64,000 bases of DNA. It comes from Chamaecyparis obtusa (Eukaryota > Streptophyta > Pinopsida > Cupressales > Cupressaceae). This document shows positions 47,481 to 60,591 of this stretch, piece by piece. The stretch is taken from contig BSBK01007021.1 in assembly GCA_027943335.1 (NCBI GenBank), positions 124,001-188,000 of the forward strand. Direction: 5' to 3'. Made by a program: the position numbers and the translations under genes. The notes under the pieces are model-generated. The model was not told where the DNA came from, searched no databases, and saw only the letters and a program-made list of their open reading frames with translations. Each line of letters opens with the position of its first letter. Position 1 is the stretch's first letter.

Positions 47481-49355
47481 CCTCATCCTAACTTTGATAG
47501 TGATCAGTATACCATTGTGCTCATCCATCGACCCAATGTTCCTGATAATGCTAATTCTTGGCAAGTTTTCAGTGATGATGCTCATTTGTTGTCTTTTCTT
47601 TAGGGTATGGAAAAGTTTTCCTCTGTCTTTTTCAAGGGTTCAGAATCTGAATGCCAAGAGTTCTATTCTGATGAGAAAGTTGAAAAAGAAGAAAAGGCTA
47701 TTCAAATAAAAGGGAATCACATTCCTAAAGGTCTTGTAAATATGGAAAAGCTGTTTGATCATAAAGATTGCTTTGTAGGTCATGCCGATGGGACAAGAGA
47801 AGATCAGCCCAGTAGTTATGAGAAAATCAATATTGGAAGCAATGAAGAACCTAAGTTTGTCAACCTAGGTATATGCTATAACCCTATTGAGAAAGAGGTA
47901 TTTACAAAATTTTTGTGGGAATTCAAAGATGTTTTTGCATGGTCATATGAGGATTTAAAAGATTACAGAAAAGGCAAGTTCCAACATCATATTCCTTTAA
48001 AGCCAAGAGCTAAACCCTCCAGACAGAAATTAAGAAATTATAATCCTAGAGTTGCTGATGCCATTTTCTAAGAAGTTGATAAAATGCTTAAAGAAAAAAT
48101 AATTTATCCAATTCATCATTTGACCTGGGTGGTGAACATAGTTCCTATCCGCAAAAAGAATGGAGAAATTTGAATTTGAGTTGATTTTAGAAATCTTAAT
48201 CAGTCTAGTTTAAAGGACAATTTTGCTCTCCCTAACATGGATCATATCCTTCAGATGGTAGTGGGGTTTGAAATGATGTTGATGCTGGATGGGTTTTCAA
48301 AGTACAACCAAATTAGTGTGGCCCCAAAAGACCAACATAGAATGGTGTTCACTACCCCCTGGGGTACGTTTGCATATAATCGAATGCCATTCGGACTGAT
48401 TAATGCAGGAGTGACTTTCCAGTGGGCCATGAATTCCTTCTTCAATCATCTAATGAATAAGGTGATCATGGTGTACCTTGATGATATGACTATTTTCTCA
48501 TGTAGAAGAAAGAAGCATCCTAAAGACCTGAAGCTCATTCTCCAAGAATGTAGGAACTAGGGGATATCTTTAAATCAAAAGAAATTAATCTTTTATGTGA
48601 ATGAAGGAAAATTGTTACGTCACATAGTTTCAAAAAAGGGGATTGCAATAGACCCAAAGAGGGTGTGGGTGATTCAGCAATTGTGTTTTCCATCCTATAG
48701 GAGTGAAATAAGGTCTTTCTTCGGAAAGATTAATTTTTAGAGGAGTTTCATGCCAGATTTTTTAGAAACAACTAGACCTATGGTCAACTTGTTAAGTGAG
48801 AAGAAGACATTTAGATGGAACGATGAGGCTAAAAGGTCTTTTGATAAGGTTAAAGAAGTAATTTCACAGGCTCCTATCCTTGCTCACCCAGATTTTCATA
48901 AAGACTTTGTGATACATAGCTATGCATCAGAGCACACAATGTCAGGAGTCCTATTACAGAAGAATGAGACAGGTGAGGAAGTGCCTATTTATTTCATGAG
49001 CTTTCCTCTAAAGAATCATGAATTGAAATATTCACCCACAGAAAAATAGGCTTACGCAGTAGTAAAAGCCATAAAGCAATTCAGGTATTATATTCTACAT
49101 TCTCATTCCATAGTGTATGTCCCAAATTTTGTTGTCAAGAGCATACTAACTCAACAAGAGGTTTCTATGAATAAGAGAGCTAATTGGGTGGCCAAAGTTC
49201 AAGAGTTTGATTTGGAGATAAAACCTACCAAATTGGTAAGGGGCCAAGGTCTGTGCAAATTAATTACTAAGAATGATGCAATTCCTGAAGGTGATATTCC
49301 ATTATCTTTATTTACGGGATTAAAAGACACATGGTTCTCTGCTGTGTCCTATTAA
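47481..49355 (+). pseudogene. pol: Reverse transcriptase and RNase H of element 3
   Basis: A linker (SWQVFSDDAH, GMEKFSSVFF) leads to the polymerase. KPRAKPSRQKLR, VDFRNLNQ, DGFSKYNQI and WGTFAYNRMPFGLINAG are standard gypsy blocks. The active site YLDD lies at 48474-48485 and is intact. The thumb and connection follow (ISQAPILAHPDFHKDF), then RNase H with YASEHTMSGVLLQ and the ALKYSPTEK-like block near 49030. About eight stops interrupt the frame. It would copy element RNA to DNA in the particle. Confidence 0.88.
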
Positions 49356-50587
49356 CTTACATATGGAGAATGTTCGGCTCATCTTACAACAAAGGAGCAG
49401 AGAAACTTGAAGCTTAAGATAGCTAAGTTTGTTATAGTGGATGATATTCTATATAAAAGAGGTCTGGATGGAATGTTTCTCAGGTGTGTAGATGAAGACC
49501 AGAAGAAGAAATTAATTTAGTCATTTAACAGTGAAGCATGTGGTGGGCATTTCTCCTCAACGGTAACTACTTTCAAAATTTTAAGGAATTGTTATTATTG
49601 GCACAAAATGTTTAAAGATGCCTACAAATGGGTAGCACAATGTGACAAATGCAAGTTATTTTTTGAAAGCCACATTTAGCCGCTTTTCCTTTAAGACCAC
49701 TAATAATTGATGAGCCATTCAAGTAGTGGGGTTTAGATTTTATAGGGCCAATAAATCCCCCATCTAGTGTAGGACATACCCATATTCTAACAGCTATAGA
49801 TCACTTTACTAAATGGGTAGAGGCTGTTGCAGTGAGGAAAACTACTACTGAGGTGGTCTGTTCTTTTTTGAAAGAGAATATTTTGGTTAGGTTTGGTGTT
49901 CCTGCAAAGATTGTCGTTGATAATGCACAAAAATTTTCTTCTCAAGATATGAAAACTTTCTACTATGATAATGGGATTCAATTGGCATATTCATCTGATT
50001 ACTTTCCCCAAGGAAATGGGCAAGTGGAATCTACCAATAAAAACTTGATCAATATTATGAAGAAGCTAGTGAATGAAAATTCTAAAGATTGGCATAAGAG
50101 ATTGTTCGAAGCTCTTTAGGCTGATCATACTTCTCCTAAGAGAGCTATAGGTATGACAATATTTGAACTGGTCTATGGAGTAGAAGCTCAACTCTCATTG
50201 CCTCTAGAGCTATCAGCCATAAAATTGTAGAAAGTAATTGAAGATCAAACCTTTTATGATGGATTGGATAAAAGGATCACATACCTAAGAAAGATCCAAT
50301 AAGAACATGACGAGATGGTGAACCGCATAGCCTTGCACCAATCTTGGGTGAAGAAAATTTTTGACAAATGAGCTAGGTCTAGGAAATTCATGGAGAATGA
50401 AAGAGTGCTATTATGGGATAAAAGAAGAGAGCTCGAGGGTGCTCATGGAAAATTTGAGTCCCTTTGGAAGGGGCCTTTCAAAATCAAACAAGTATTGGGA
50501 CCTAATTCTTTCAAACTCAGGTACGCAAATGGAACTAAAATGCCCTTATCTTATAATGGGAAGGATCTGAAGCTTTATGAGCTGTAG
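49356..50587 (+). pseudogene. pol: Integrase of element 3
   Basis: The zinc domain is seen in GGHFSSTVTTFKILRN and AQCDKCKLFF. After a stop and frame change near 49678 the core follows: WGLDFIGPI, AIDHFTKWVEAVAV, IVVDNAQKFSS and GNGQVESTNK supply the D, D and E. The C-terminal GPF domain reads LWKGPFKIKQVLG, ending KDLKLYEL and TAG at 50585-50587. Several stops break it. This copy shows that the family once carried a complete integrase, whereas the second internal region is cut off near its start. Confidence 0.88.
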
Positions 50588-50733
50588 ATAAGTTCGGCCT
50601 TCCTTTGTACATAAGTTTTTGTTGTGATGTAGGTTAGTTGCATGTGTTGTCTTTTTGGCTTATTGCGAAACCAAAGAGCTTGAATTCCTTGTTTAGTCCT
50701 TCACAGTCCTAATCCCCAGTTGGAGCCACCTTT
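50588..50733 (+). other. Short 3' internal end of element 3
   Basis: Non-coding. No clear polypurine tract precedes the LTR copy at 50734, which is odd for an intact element; the last bases read GGAGCCACCTTT. Confidence 0.5.
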
Positions 50734-53700
50734 TGCCCATCAAATAAATTTTTACCTTATTTATATGCGGCAATTTGTGAAGCTGTGTCAAAGTTTAAGT
50801 TGTAAATTGAACCTTGAACTTTGAACTTGAACTGGTTGGTTCAAGGTTCAAAGTTCAATATATTTCTCTCCAAAAGCATCGTGTGTATGTTGCATCTTGT
50901 AAAATCCTTTCTCACCATGGTTACATGTCAGTGTGTAAATGTTGAATTAAATCTTGAACTTTGAACCTCACTTTTTTAGTTCAAAGTTCACGTTAGAATG
51001 TGCACTTCTACAATTTTACACTAAAAAAACTCCCAAGTAATGGTTTTAAAATCATAGTTTATAATTTTACTGAGTTCATTCTAGAAGTTATTGGGGTCCA
51101 CCACAGTTGTCTTATGTGCATATAAATTAAAACATCATGAATCACGTACTTTGAACCCAAACTTTATGGTTCAAGGATTGATTTTCGAGGTGTAATAATA
51201 CCCAGATATCAGTCGCAAGACAAATCTTTATCAATTGAAAGCGAAATGATTGATGTGATGGAAAGAGTGGCACCACCTCAGCTCAGGGGATTTTATTACT
51301 AAATAGAAGTGTGTAACAGGCTGTTATCATTTATTGCGGTGTGAAATTGAATTGATGACAGTTTTTCATGAAGTGATGGGAACTGAAGCAAGTGTGTATT
51401 TATTTTTCCCTCTCTTTACATTTCTTCATTCTATTCTACTATCTTCTAGAGGCGTTTTGGGAGCTGCGAGGTAAAATTCTCCAAAGGTAGGAAAATGATG
51501 AGTTTTACAACAACCTTGGCCTTGTAATTCATTTGAGCTTCTGTATTTTTAAAGAGCTGTCCTCATAAGAATTTTACAAGGTTATATTTCAGAATTTCTT
51601 CTTCCAAAGTAAAATTTATGAAGGAAAATAGATTTTCTCCAGTTAGTTGTTGTTTACCTGAAATGAGGGATACACCTATAGTAGATGATGATATAGGAGA
51701 AATCATTTGAAGGCTGAGGAAAATGGTTGATGAAGCCATATCTGTTAGGATCACAAAAAGTGGTTTATTCGAAGCCACTAGTTTTCCTGAAGTGATTCCA
51801 TGACCGGAGTTAGTAATAGAATGTCGTAATAGGTACAATAAGGTTGAGAGGTGCATTAAAACATAAAGTGGTGAAGTTCTAGTAAATATTTATAGAACAG
51901 TAATGATGGCCACTGTCAGGATTCCATCAGTTGAAATCTATGGAGATTGGAGTATCAGTAAGGCTATAGAAAACTCTGAGAAGAACAAGAAGGAATATAG
52001 GAATAACATAGCAAGGGATTGGTTGTTAAACGCAGAAAAGGGTGGTTCCCGTTTGCCTAGACCACTGAAAAAAGATCACTTGTTCAGAGAAGTTAGGGAT
52101 ATAATGGTAATGTTGAACAGGGTTAAAGGTAATCCTATAGACACCAATTGGGAAGACTGGATGTACATCTTTTTGCAGGCTATCCTAGACGTTGGTAATG
52201 TTGTTGACTATGACGAAATAATACCTAAGCAATTACATGAAACTTTATCTCAGCCAGCTTTAATTTCCAATTTTTATATGTCTTCATACCTCTTTTATAT
52301 TCTTGCCATCTGTAGAATCTGGGATGGTCTGCCTCATAAAGAATGGAATAGCAGTAAGCCCATCTATAAATATCACCCCCTCTTACAAAAAGAAAAACAC
52401 CACATGGGTTTTAAGAAGGTGCATGATACCTTTTCCTCCAAATTAGTCTTTGAATTAAGAGGAAAACCTAACTATAGGATATCAGAGGAGGCTATGGAAT
52501 TTGTGAAAATTTATGGAATTTTTTATATTCAGTTCCCTACTTTTACCTTTTTAAGAGTAGGAGGTTTCAGTGATGCTCCATTAAAACTTCCCAGGTATTG
52601 CCCAGACAAGTGCATTCTTCTTGAAGTAGGAAGATAGTTATTAATGGTTGAGAAGAAGTAAAATGTCAAGAGAGGTATTGATGCCTTCTTCCCACTTGAA
52701 CTAGGACATTACAAATTCTGGTTGATGCATGACTTATCCTTATTGATCAATGAATTAAAAGAAATGAATCTCCAACCATATCAGGCAAGGAACTACTTTG
52801 ATAGAAAAGGTTTTGTTGAGAACCATTTCAGAGTGGATGCCATGTTCCTTCATCAACCAACTTTGGAAGACTACTGGGATGATTGTATAGATGAGGTTGA
52901 GGTTACTAAAAAATTGTGTTCTAGGTTTTCCCTTAAACAAATCACTACTTTAAAGCTACCCTTCAACATCAAAAATATTAAAGATGAAGATATAAGTGTA
53001 TTAGAGATAGAAAATGCAGTATCAAGAGCTGAAATGGTAAGCAAAAGAATTGACTGGCTTGCGGAGGAAGAAGAAAATGTGAACTCTTTAACTAAGGAGG
53101 TTTTCTGAAAGACAGAACAGTGGTTGAAGGCCCAGAAGAAGAAGATCTCAACTACCCCTGTGTTGGGAACCAGAAAGAGTCCAAGGGCTCATAAAATTGA
53201 ATCCTCCCCTGTTCTAACTAATAATATTGAACCGTTTCTTTCTGTAGGTTTTTTATATCCTCCAAAAATTCTCAAAGATTTAGAGTTGGTTTCTAATGAT
53301 GCTGTGAAGTTTACAAGGCAGAGGAGCAAAAGAAGTGGGAAGGTGGATCTTCCTTTTTGCATTGTCCTAGATTCTGACACCGAGGAGCCTAGCATAACAG
53401 AAGTTCAAAAGAATGAAAAGAGGTAAAGCATCCAATATGGATTCAATATCAACCAGAGGCGATGTGAGTTCAAGTCAATAAGAGACTGTTACCCCGAGCA
53501 ATCCCAATACCACTGCTTCCCTATAGAATGCAATTCCTAGTTCACCAAATTGGATGGATCTAACTATGAATAGGAAGATGAACATTATGTCTACCTCAGT
53601 CCCTGTTGGTGACTTGGTCAGTAAATACCTTGGAAAGTCCCCTAGAACAAAGAAGCCTAAAACAAAGTCTACAGTGGATGTGGATCCGACCAGAGGTCAT

Positions 53701-55496
53701 TGGGTTGCAGAGATTTTCAAGCCCAATTCTAACAAGACTAGTGCTAAGGTCACTGAGAAAGATTTCACTATGGATAAAGTAGATTTAGGAGTATCTTCCA
53801 GAGTTGCTGATTTGAAGATTTTGGACTCAACAAACAAGAAAATCAATCACAGAGTACTAAAGGATGCTGAAGACAAAGCTAAGCTGAAACAAGCTTTATG
53901 CGAAATGGAAAAGTACATTCATCAATTGTAGAATCCTATTCCTCAATATTTGGTGATGGTACCCCTAAGTCTAGATGTCAAGTCTGTAGGCAATCAAAAT
54001 TTCCTTGATCAGGTACATAAAGAGATATCCCTCTCTAAGGCGTTCTATAAATGGATGGGAGAAGTTGGAGAGATGGTTAATCACTTCGCTCAAGCCTACG
54101 AGAGTTCAACTAATCAGTCTTCTAATCTGGTATCTACCTCAGAAGCTAAAGTCAAGCTTTGGGAAGGGAAGAGAGACAATCTGGAGATAACAATAGCTAA
54201 TATGGATGAAGCTTTCAGCTACAACATAGAAAAGTTCCTGTTTGAGAAGAAAATTCTCAGGGCTGATACCAGTCTCCTATGTGTGGCAAACGTTAATGAG
54301 GAATGGTGATGTACTTTAATTGATCAAGGTATTGAAGAATCAGAGAAGATTCTAAAGAGAGTAGCCTGTGTTGAGGAGGTTGTCAGAAATCATATAAACT
54401 GTGTCTACAATCTATCCATAGGTGAAGTGAAAATGGGAATAGATGAGGCCAGGATGAAAGAATCCTTCACCAAAAAAGCACAAGGGTTAAAAGATGCCAA
54501 AGAAATCGTAGCCCGATACTGCTCAGTCATCGCTAGGGTACATTGTTGATAATGCTTAGTGAAGAATAGGTGAAAATGCTGAATACTAAGCTTGAGTAGT
54601 TACAAAACTACAAAGATATTTGGGAACAAAGGCTGGATTTTGTTTCTTTGCCAAATAAGGAGATGTTGGAGAGATTTGTGATGGCTTTCAAGGATTGGTC
54701 AGATGAGCACAAAGCAACTAAGGCCACCGTTAATGCTGAGGCCAACAAAAGCTAATCTATTTTGATTAGTCTTTGAAAGGATGGTTCCAAGTAGTTATAG
54801 GGTGTTAGTTCTTTTCCAAGAATAGACTTTAGTTATGAAACTAATTATTCCCTGCATGGCTATAAGTTAATTTTTGAAAGACCTCACAAGGGTCGATTCT
54901 CTAGTAGCATAAAAACTTATAGTCTAATATTTATTGCAAATACTTTAATGAAATGGTTCATGTTTTGATTTGAAACTCATAACATAGTATCAGTGGATAT
55001 ATATAAAAAATAGCAGTATCTTTTTCAGATCAGTGTGTCTAGTTAATACATGTGTGTTGATTACAGTTGGAATTGATTTTATGTTGCTGCAATCTGTGTA
55101 TGTGTTTCAAGATCATACATTCCTTTTCAATTTTATTTCAGTATATGTTGAATCAATCTTTTTGGGAATTTTCTTTATCGTCTCAGTCAATTGGCTTAGA
55201 TAAATGTGGATTCTCTCTTAGAGCATAAATGTCTCAGTAGTTATTTCATATGAGTTTTGAAAAATCCTTTTTGTACTTTTAGGTCAAAAGTATACATTAC
55301 TTTTACAGTTTTTCATTCTTTGGAAATAAATGAATTGTTAAGATTGATCTTTATATAAGGTAGTTGATCCTTTGATCCCAGAGAGTTTAGTAGTGAGTGA
55401 CTAACTCAACTATTGTATGAGCTTTTCCTTCATCTTGGGCCAGAGTATTTGTAGATTGTTATAGTTTTGGTAAGAAGGAAAATCTGTGTACCAACA
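50734..55496 (+). repeat. LTR 2 of the gypsy array (about 4,763 bp)
   Basis: Copy of 39725-44490. It is preceded by internal sequence and followed by a primer site and a second internal region, so it is shared by two units of the array. Confidence 0.75.
51594..54755 (+). pseudogene. LTR-borne long ORF, copy 2
   Basis: It corresponds to 40590-43751. The start codon is ATT instead of ATG. Fewer stops lie in the N-terminal half than in copy 1 (one run of 244 codons at 51903-52637), but a one-base frame change occurs near 53390 and another near 54540. It shares with copy 1 the TAA after RCIKT and the TAG after KYIHQL. Product features are as in copy 1. Confidence 0.65.
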
Positions 55497-55502
55497 AATT
55501 TT

Positions 55503-55520
55503 TGGCGACTCTACTAGGGA
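55503..55520 (+). other. Primer binding site, second internal copy
   Basis: TGGCGACTCTACTAGGGA, seven bases after the inferred LTR end, closer to the usual form than the copy at 44497. Confidence 0.75.
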
Positions 55521-55568
55521 AGCTTATAAGTAGACCAGAGCTTAATTCTTTTCTTTTAATGGTCAGTT

Positions 55569-57130
55569 ATGGTGCTACATGCTGAGGTAATTCCTAGCCA
55601 ACAAGAGCTTCCCCCAGTGTTACAACCTAATCTTCACTTCACTGATACACAAGAGGAAATTATTGCTGATTTGAATAATACTGCTTGGAAATTAAGGGCA
55701 AGTGGTCAGCAATACCAACAAGTGAGATTAGTAATTGAGGAAGAAGAAGAGATTGGAGAGTGGTTGAGATGTTTTCCCTTGGCTTGACCAACTGCTGTAG
55801 AAAATAGAGCAGCCCAAAGACCTAGAGGATAATCTTTTCTTTTTAGATATATTTCTGTTATAGTCCTAATCAATAAGCTAGTAGAAAGGAGATATACCCA
55901 AGGGGATAGAGCAAAAGGACTGGTTGATGGAGATTTTGAAGCCCTTGAGCGATTGAATTTTAACCCTGATATTCCTATGAGAAGAAAGACTCAAACGACT
56001 AGTAGAGCCTCCTCTCCCATCAACTCTACTATTCCTATTTCTGGTTTCCAAGCTCTTACATTATCTGGCACAGTAACCCCATCCATTTTTTATCCTCAGC
56101 CACTAAATTTTTCTCTACCACTCATGGCCCAAAATCAGCCATGGGGCGCTTAGGTTGGTCCTCTAGACCTAACAAATTTTAACCTACAAAATTTACCCAA
56201 AGGTGCTAGAGAGGTTCTGCCCAAGTTTAGTGGTGATGGTAAATTTTCTCCAAGTGTTCACATTAATGCTTTTAATACTGCATGTAGTGTGATGGGCGTA
56301 GGCACAGAGGATGTGGCAATACATCTTTTCATTTAGACCTTGATTGAAACTACGGTAGATTGGTTTCATCATTTGCCTAATGGGTCCATAACAACTTGGA
56401 ATGGCATGAGAACAAATTTCATGGCTCGCTTTAAAGTAGCTGATGATGAACACTCCTTATTGTTGGAAGTCCCGCTATTAAAGAAGGAGATGCAGGAACC
56501 TATGTTGGAATTTATAGCTAAATTTAACAAGCTCTTGCAGAAAATTCCTACTACTCATCACCCCAGTGATGAAAATAGAAAGGGGTTCTTTGTAAATGTT
56601 GTGCCCCCTGATATCAATTTCCATCTTAGATGAGGAAGAGTGGAAAACTTGCCAGCTACCCAAGCATTAGTAGTGGAGCTCGAGGATGATAGGATTACTG
56701 CTGGGAAATGGAGAAGAGAGGTTCAGACTCTTGGTAATCAAGCTTCTACATCAGGGTCTTCTAATCCTATGGTTTAGAGACTGGTAAATGATATGATTAC
56801 CTTAAAAAGTCAATTACCAAAAACTAACCCTGCTCCATATCAAGAAATTCCTAGAAGTTATGGAGGCCAAGGAACATGAAATTATGTAAAGCAATCAAAT
56901 ACATTAACACATTAGCTTAGACTTTAGATTGAAGCACCTCCTGCTAAAAATAACATGTGTATTTTTCACTTGACTAATGAGCATGATGGTGATTCTTGTC
57001 CTGAGATGGTGCGATACAAGCAAATGGAGGCCAACAAAGAGACCATTGTGGAAATTCCTGGTAATGGAGATAACTCCAGGGGACCTAGTGACTCTGTAAG
57101 TTATTATCTCGAATATGAATCTGACTCAAA
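55569..57130 (+). pseudogene. gag: Gag, second internal copy
   Basis: ATG 55569 opens MVLHAEVIPSQQELPPVLQP with Gln where the first copy has a stop. The gag domain is seen around 56230-56630 (ETTVDWFHHLPNGSITTWNG, FIAKFNKLLQKIP) in one continuous frame across the point where the first copy is shifted. Stops occur near 55785, 55830 and 56630. The basic tail follows as in the first copy. Confidence 0.8.
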
Positions 57131-57401
57131 ATGAGATGGTAAAATTCTTACAACTTTGGAGCATCCTTCATGTTTAGTGCTTAATCGAATGGAGTAGGGT
57201 GGAAAAATCCACAATCATTCTCCATCTCCATTCCAAGGCAAGAGAGGTAAAGAACCAATAAATCAAGCAGACAGTAATACAAAGTCTCCAGGGAGTGAAC
57301 CTGTAGGGATTAAAATCCTTAAAAGGTCCTATTCTGAGCCAACTTTTGATTTTATAGAATTCTGTAAGTCTGCTAAAATTCAAATATCCCCTACTAAATA
57401 T

Positions 57402-57983
57402 TTGAAGTCAAATCCTGGTGAATTAGATAAGTTGGTTTCTTATGTGAAAGGCTCTTCTCCTGTTGTTCAGTCCAATCAGGTGAACACTACATCCACTAAT
57501 GAACCCCCTATTGAATCAAATGTAAAACAACCTAAGATCAAAGAGCCCATCATTAATCTTGAATCCTTAGAACTTGCTCCAGTTATAGGGAAACCTGAGC
57601 CCTTTTACGTATCATTGTTCATCCATGGTCATAAGCTTAGTAATTGTATCATAGATTCTGGAGCTTATGATAATATCATGCCCTCTTTGGCTGAAAAAGA
57701 CCTCGATCTACCTTTGACAAAAAAATTTGGTAGGTGTTACTCCATGGACTCCAAACAAGTTCCTTTGATTGGCCAAATCAAAGATGCTCAAGTTGCTTTA
57801 GCAGCTTTCCCCAACAAAAGACTCAAGTTGACCATTTTGGTTGCTGATATTCTAGCAAGTTATGGTATGCTCTTGAGCATAACCTTTTGTAGAGATCTAG
57901 GCAGAGAGATCAAATTGGGTTGGTCTCAAGCTATCATTCCCATTGGGGATAAAAAAGTCACTCTACAACCTGAGACTAAATGA
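57402..57983 (+). pseudogene. pol: Linker and aspartic protease, second internal copy
   Basis: An open frame of 193 codons holds the Ser/Asn-rich linker, PFYVSLFIHGHKLSNCIIDS and an intact D-S-G active site at 57654-57662, followed by ILVADILASYGMLLS. It ends at a stop after QPETK. No frame change separates linker and protease here, which shows the original arrangement. Confidence 0.85.
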
Positions 57984-58059
57984 AAGTACATAGTTTTTCC
58001 CTCTGATGATCCTAAGTCTCATATTTTATACAAGGAGACTGATTTCTCTAACTATTTGA

Positions 58060-58500
58060 TCATGCTCAAAATTGAGGTCATGAATGAAAATGATGATGAG
58101 GAACTGTGGACCTTAGAATTTGATGGTAGTTGTTCAACCACTGGTTTGAGGGCTGGAGTGATTTTGATATCACCTATTGAAGAAAGATTCCCTTCTGCTT
58201 ATAAGCTTGAGTTCTAGAACACTAACAATACTACAGAGTATGAGGCTCTGTTGCTTGGGATTCTAGAAGCCAAGAGAAAAGGCATTAAAATTCTTAAAGC
58301 AAAAGGAGATGCTGAGCTAATTGTGAAACAAGTAAGAGGAAAATATGCAGTCAGGAATGATAGAATGAAGCATTATAGAAATAGAGTATGGGATGAAATA
58401 GAAGGATTTCAGGCTTTCTCTATTGAATCTATTCCTAGAGAAAAGAATTCTAGAGTAGATGCCCTAGCTGGTTCTGTAGCACTATTGATTCCTCATCTTG
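58060..58500 (+). pseudogene. pol: RNase H-like domain before the reverse transcriptase, second copy
   Basis: FDGSCSTTG, NTNNTTEYEALLLG, GDAELIVKQVRGKYAVRNDR and RVDALAGS supply the four acidic positions in order, with the third aspartate kept in GDAEL. One stop lies near 58215. From 58251 the frame stays open into the linker before the polymerase (to 58979), so this domain is fused upstream of the reverse transcriptase in one polyprotein. Confidence 0.78.
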
Positions 58501-60330
58501 ACTTTGATAGTGATCAGTATACCATTGAGCTCATCCATCGACCCAATGTTCCTGATAATGCTAATTCTTGGCAAGTTTTCAGTGATGATGCTCATGTGTT
58601 GTCTTTTCTTCAGGGTATGGAAAAGTTTTCCTCTGTCTTTTTCGAGGGTTCAGAATCTGAATGCCAAGAGTTCTATTCTGATGAGAAAGTTGAAAAAGAA
58701 GAAAAGGTTATTCAATTAAAAGGGAATCACATTCCTAAAGGTCTTGTAAATATGGAAAATCTTATTGATCGTAAAGATTGCTTTGTAGGTCATGCCGATG
58801 GGACAAAAGAAGATCAGCCCAATAGTTATGAGAAAATCAATATTGGAAGCAATGAAGAACCTAAGTTTGTCAACCTAAGTATATGTTGTAACCCTATTGA
58901 GAAAGAGGTATTTACAAAATTTTTGTGGGAATTCAGAGATGTTTTTGTGTGGTCATATGAGGATTTAAAAGATTTTTAAAAAGGCAAGTTCCAGCATCAT
59001 ATTCCTTTAAAGCCAAGAGCTAAACCCTTCAAACAAAAATTAAGAAATTATAATCCTAGAGTTGCTGATGCCATTTTATAAGAAGTTGATAAAACTCTTA
59101 AGGCAAAAAATAATTTATCCAATTCATCATTCAACTTGGGTGGTGAACATAGTTCCTGTTTGCAAAAAGAATGGAGAAATTCAAATTTGCATTGATTTTA
59201 GAAATCTCAATCAGTCTAGTTTGAAGGACAATTTTTCTCTCCCTAACATGGATCATATCCTTCAGATGGTAGCGGGGTCTAAAATGATGTCGATTGTAGA
59301 TGGGTTTTCAAGGTACAACCAAATTCATGTGGCCCTAGAAGACCAACACAAAATGATGTTCACTAACCCCTGGGGTACATTTGCATATAACCGAATGCCA
59401 TTTAGACTGATTAATGCAGGAGCAACTTTCCAGCGGGCCATGAAGTCCTCCTTCAGTCATCTAATGAATAAGGTGATCATGGTGTACCTTGATGACATGA
59501 CTATTTTCTCATGTAGAAGAAAGAAGCATCCTAAATACTTGAAGCTCATTCTCCAAGAATGTAGGAACTAGGGGATATCTTTAAATCCCAAGAAATCAAT
59601 CTTCTATGTGACTGAAGGAAAATTGTTAGGTCACATAGTTTCAGAAAAGGGGATTGCAATTGACCTAGAGAGGGTGCAGGCAATTTAGAAATTGTGTTTT
59701 CCATCCCATAGGAGTGGAATAAGGTCTTTCTTCAGACAGATCAATTTTTTGAGGAGATTCATGCCAGATTTTTCAGAAACAACTAGACCTATGGTCAACT
59801 TGTTAAGTGTGAAGTAGACATTTAGATGGAACGATGAGGCTAAAAGGTCTTTTGATAAGTTTAAAGAAGCAATTGCATAGGCTCCTGTCCTTGCTCACTC
59901 AAATTTTCATAAAGACTTTGTGATACATTGCTATGTATCAGAGCAGTCAATGTCAGGAGTCCTATTATAGAAGAATGAGGTAGGTGAGGAAGTTCCTATT
60001 TCTTTTATGAGCGTTCCTCTAAAGAATCATGAATTGAAATATTCGCCCATAGAAAAATAGGCTTACGCAGTAGTAAAATCCATAAAGCAATTCAGGTATT
60101 ATATTTTGCATTCTCATTCCACAGTGTATGTCCCAAATTTTGTTGTCAAGAGCATACTAACTCAACAAGAGGCATCGATGAATAAGAGAGCTAATTGGGC
60201 GGCCAAAGTTTAGGAGTTTGATCTCGAGATCAAACCTACCAAATTGGTAAGGGGCGAAGGTCTTTGCAAATTAATTGCTGAGAATGATGCGATTATTGAA
60301 GGTGATATTCCATTATCTCTATTTACGGGA
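58501..60330 (+). pseudogene. pol: Reverse transcriptase and RNase H, second internal copy
   Basis: The polymerase is open over 59062-59571 with CIDFRNLNQSSLKDNF, DGFSRYNQ, WGTFAYNRMPFRLINAG and YLDD at 59485-59496. RNase H follows with about six stops, including TAGs at former Gln positions near 59878 and 59968. Order and features are as in the first copy. Confidence 0.86.
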
Positions 60331-60477
60331 TTAAAAGACACATGGTTCTCTACTGTCTCCTATTACCTTGCATATGGAGAATGTCCAACTCATCTTACAA
60401 CAAAGGAGTAGAAAATCTTGAAGCTTAAGGAAGCTAAGTATGTTATAGTGGATGATATTCTATATAAAAGAGGTCTA
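60331..60477 (+). pseudogene. pol: Start of integrase, truncated
   Basis: The words YGECPTHLTTKE and VIVDDILYKRGLD match the lead-in of the first integrase copy at 49360-49470. The sequence then leaves integrase abruptly and enters a copy of the left flank of the array. Confidence 0.8.
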
Positions 60478-60591
60478 GACAAGCATGAAACTCAAACCTC
60501 ACAAGGACCAATGGATGATTGTTGGAGTGATAGCTAGATAGGGACAAAGGTCACGATGACACAAAAACTGACTAACACAAAGGATGAGATT
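60478..60591. repeat. Copy of the left flank of the array
   Basis: It matches 39611-39724 with about four differences, from GACAAG to the LTR start. Short AAAAGAG and GACAAG words are shared at the junction. Confidence 0.85.

Larger units (their letters stand above)
39725..55496 (+). mobile_element. Gypsy element with very long ORF-bearing LTRs (element 3)
   Basis: Two copies of a 4.77-kb repeat flank an internal region with primer site, gag, protease, RNase H-like domain, reverse transcriptase, RNase H and integrase. The left LTR limit is where homology between copies begins. The right limit is inferred from the primer site, because every full copy is followed by internal sequence. The two LTR copies share derived changes (for example a TAA near 40860 and 51860) absent from the third copy, which supports pairing them as one element. 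All frames are broken. The second RNase H and the integrase type point to the Tat/Ogre side of gypsy. Confidence 0.78.
55497..60477 (+). mobile_element. Second internal region of the gypsy array, truncated in integrase
   Basis: Following LTR 2 it repeats the internal region of element 3 from the primer site to the start of integrase, then breaks at 60477. It is somewhat better preserved than the first copy (protease D-S-G intact, RNase H-like domain open over 240 codons). LTR-internal-LTR-internal order suggests unequal exchange between LTRs of two related copies. Confidence 0.8.
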
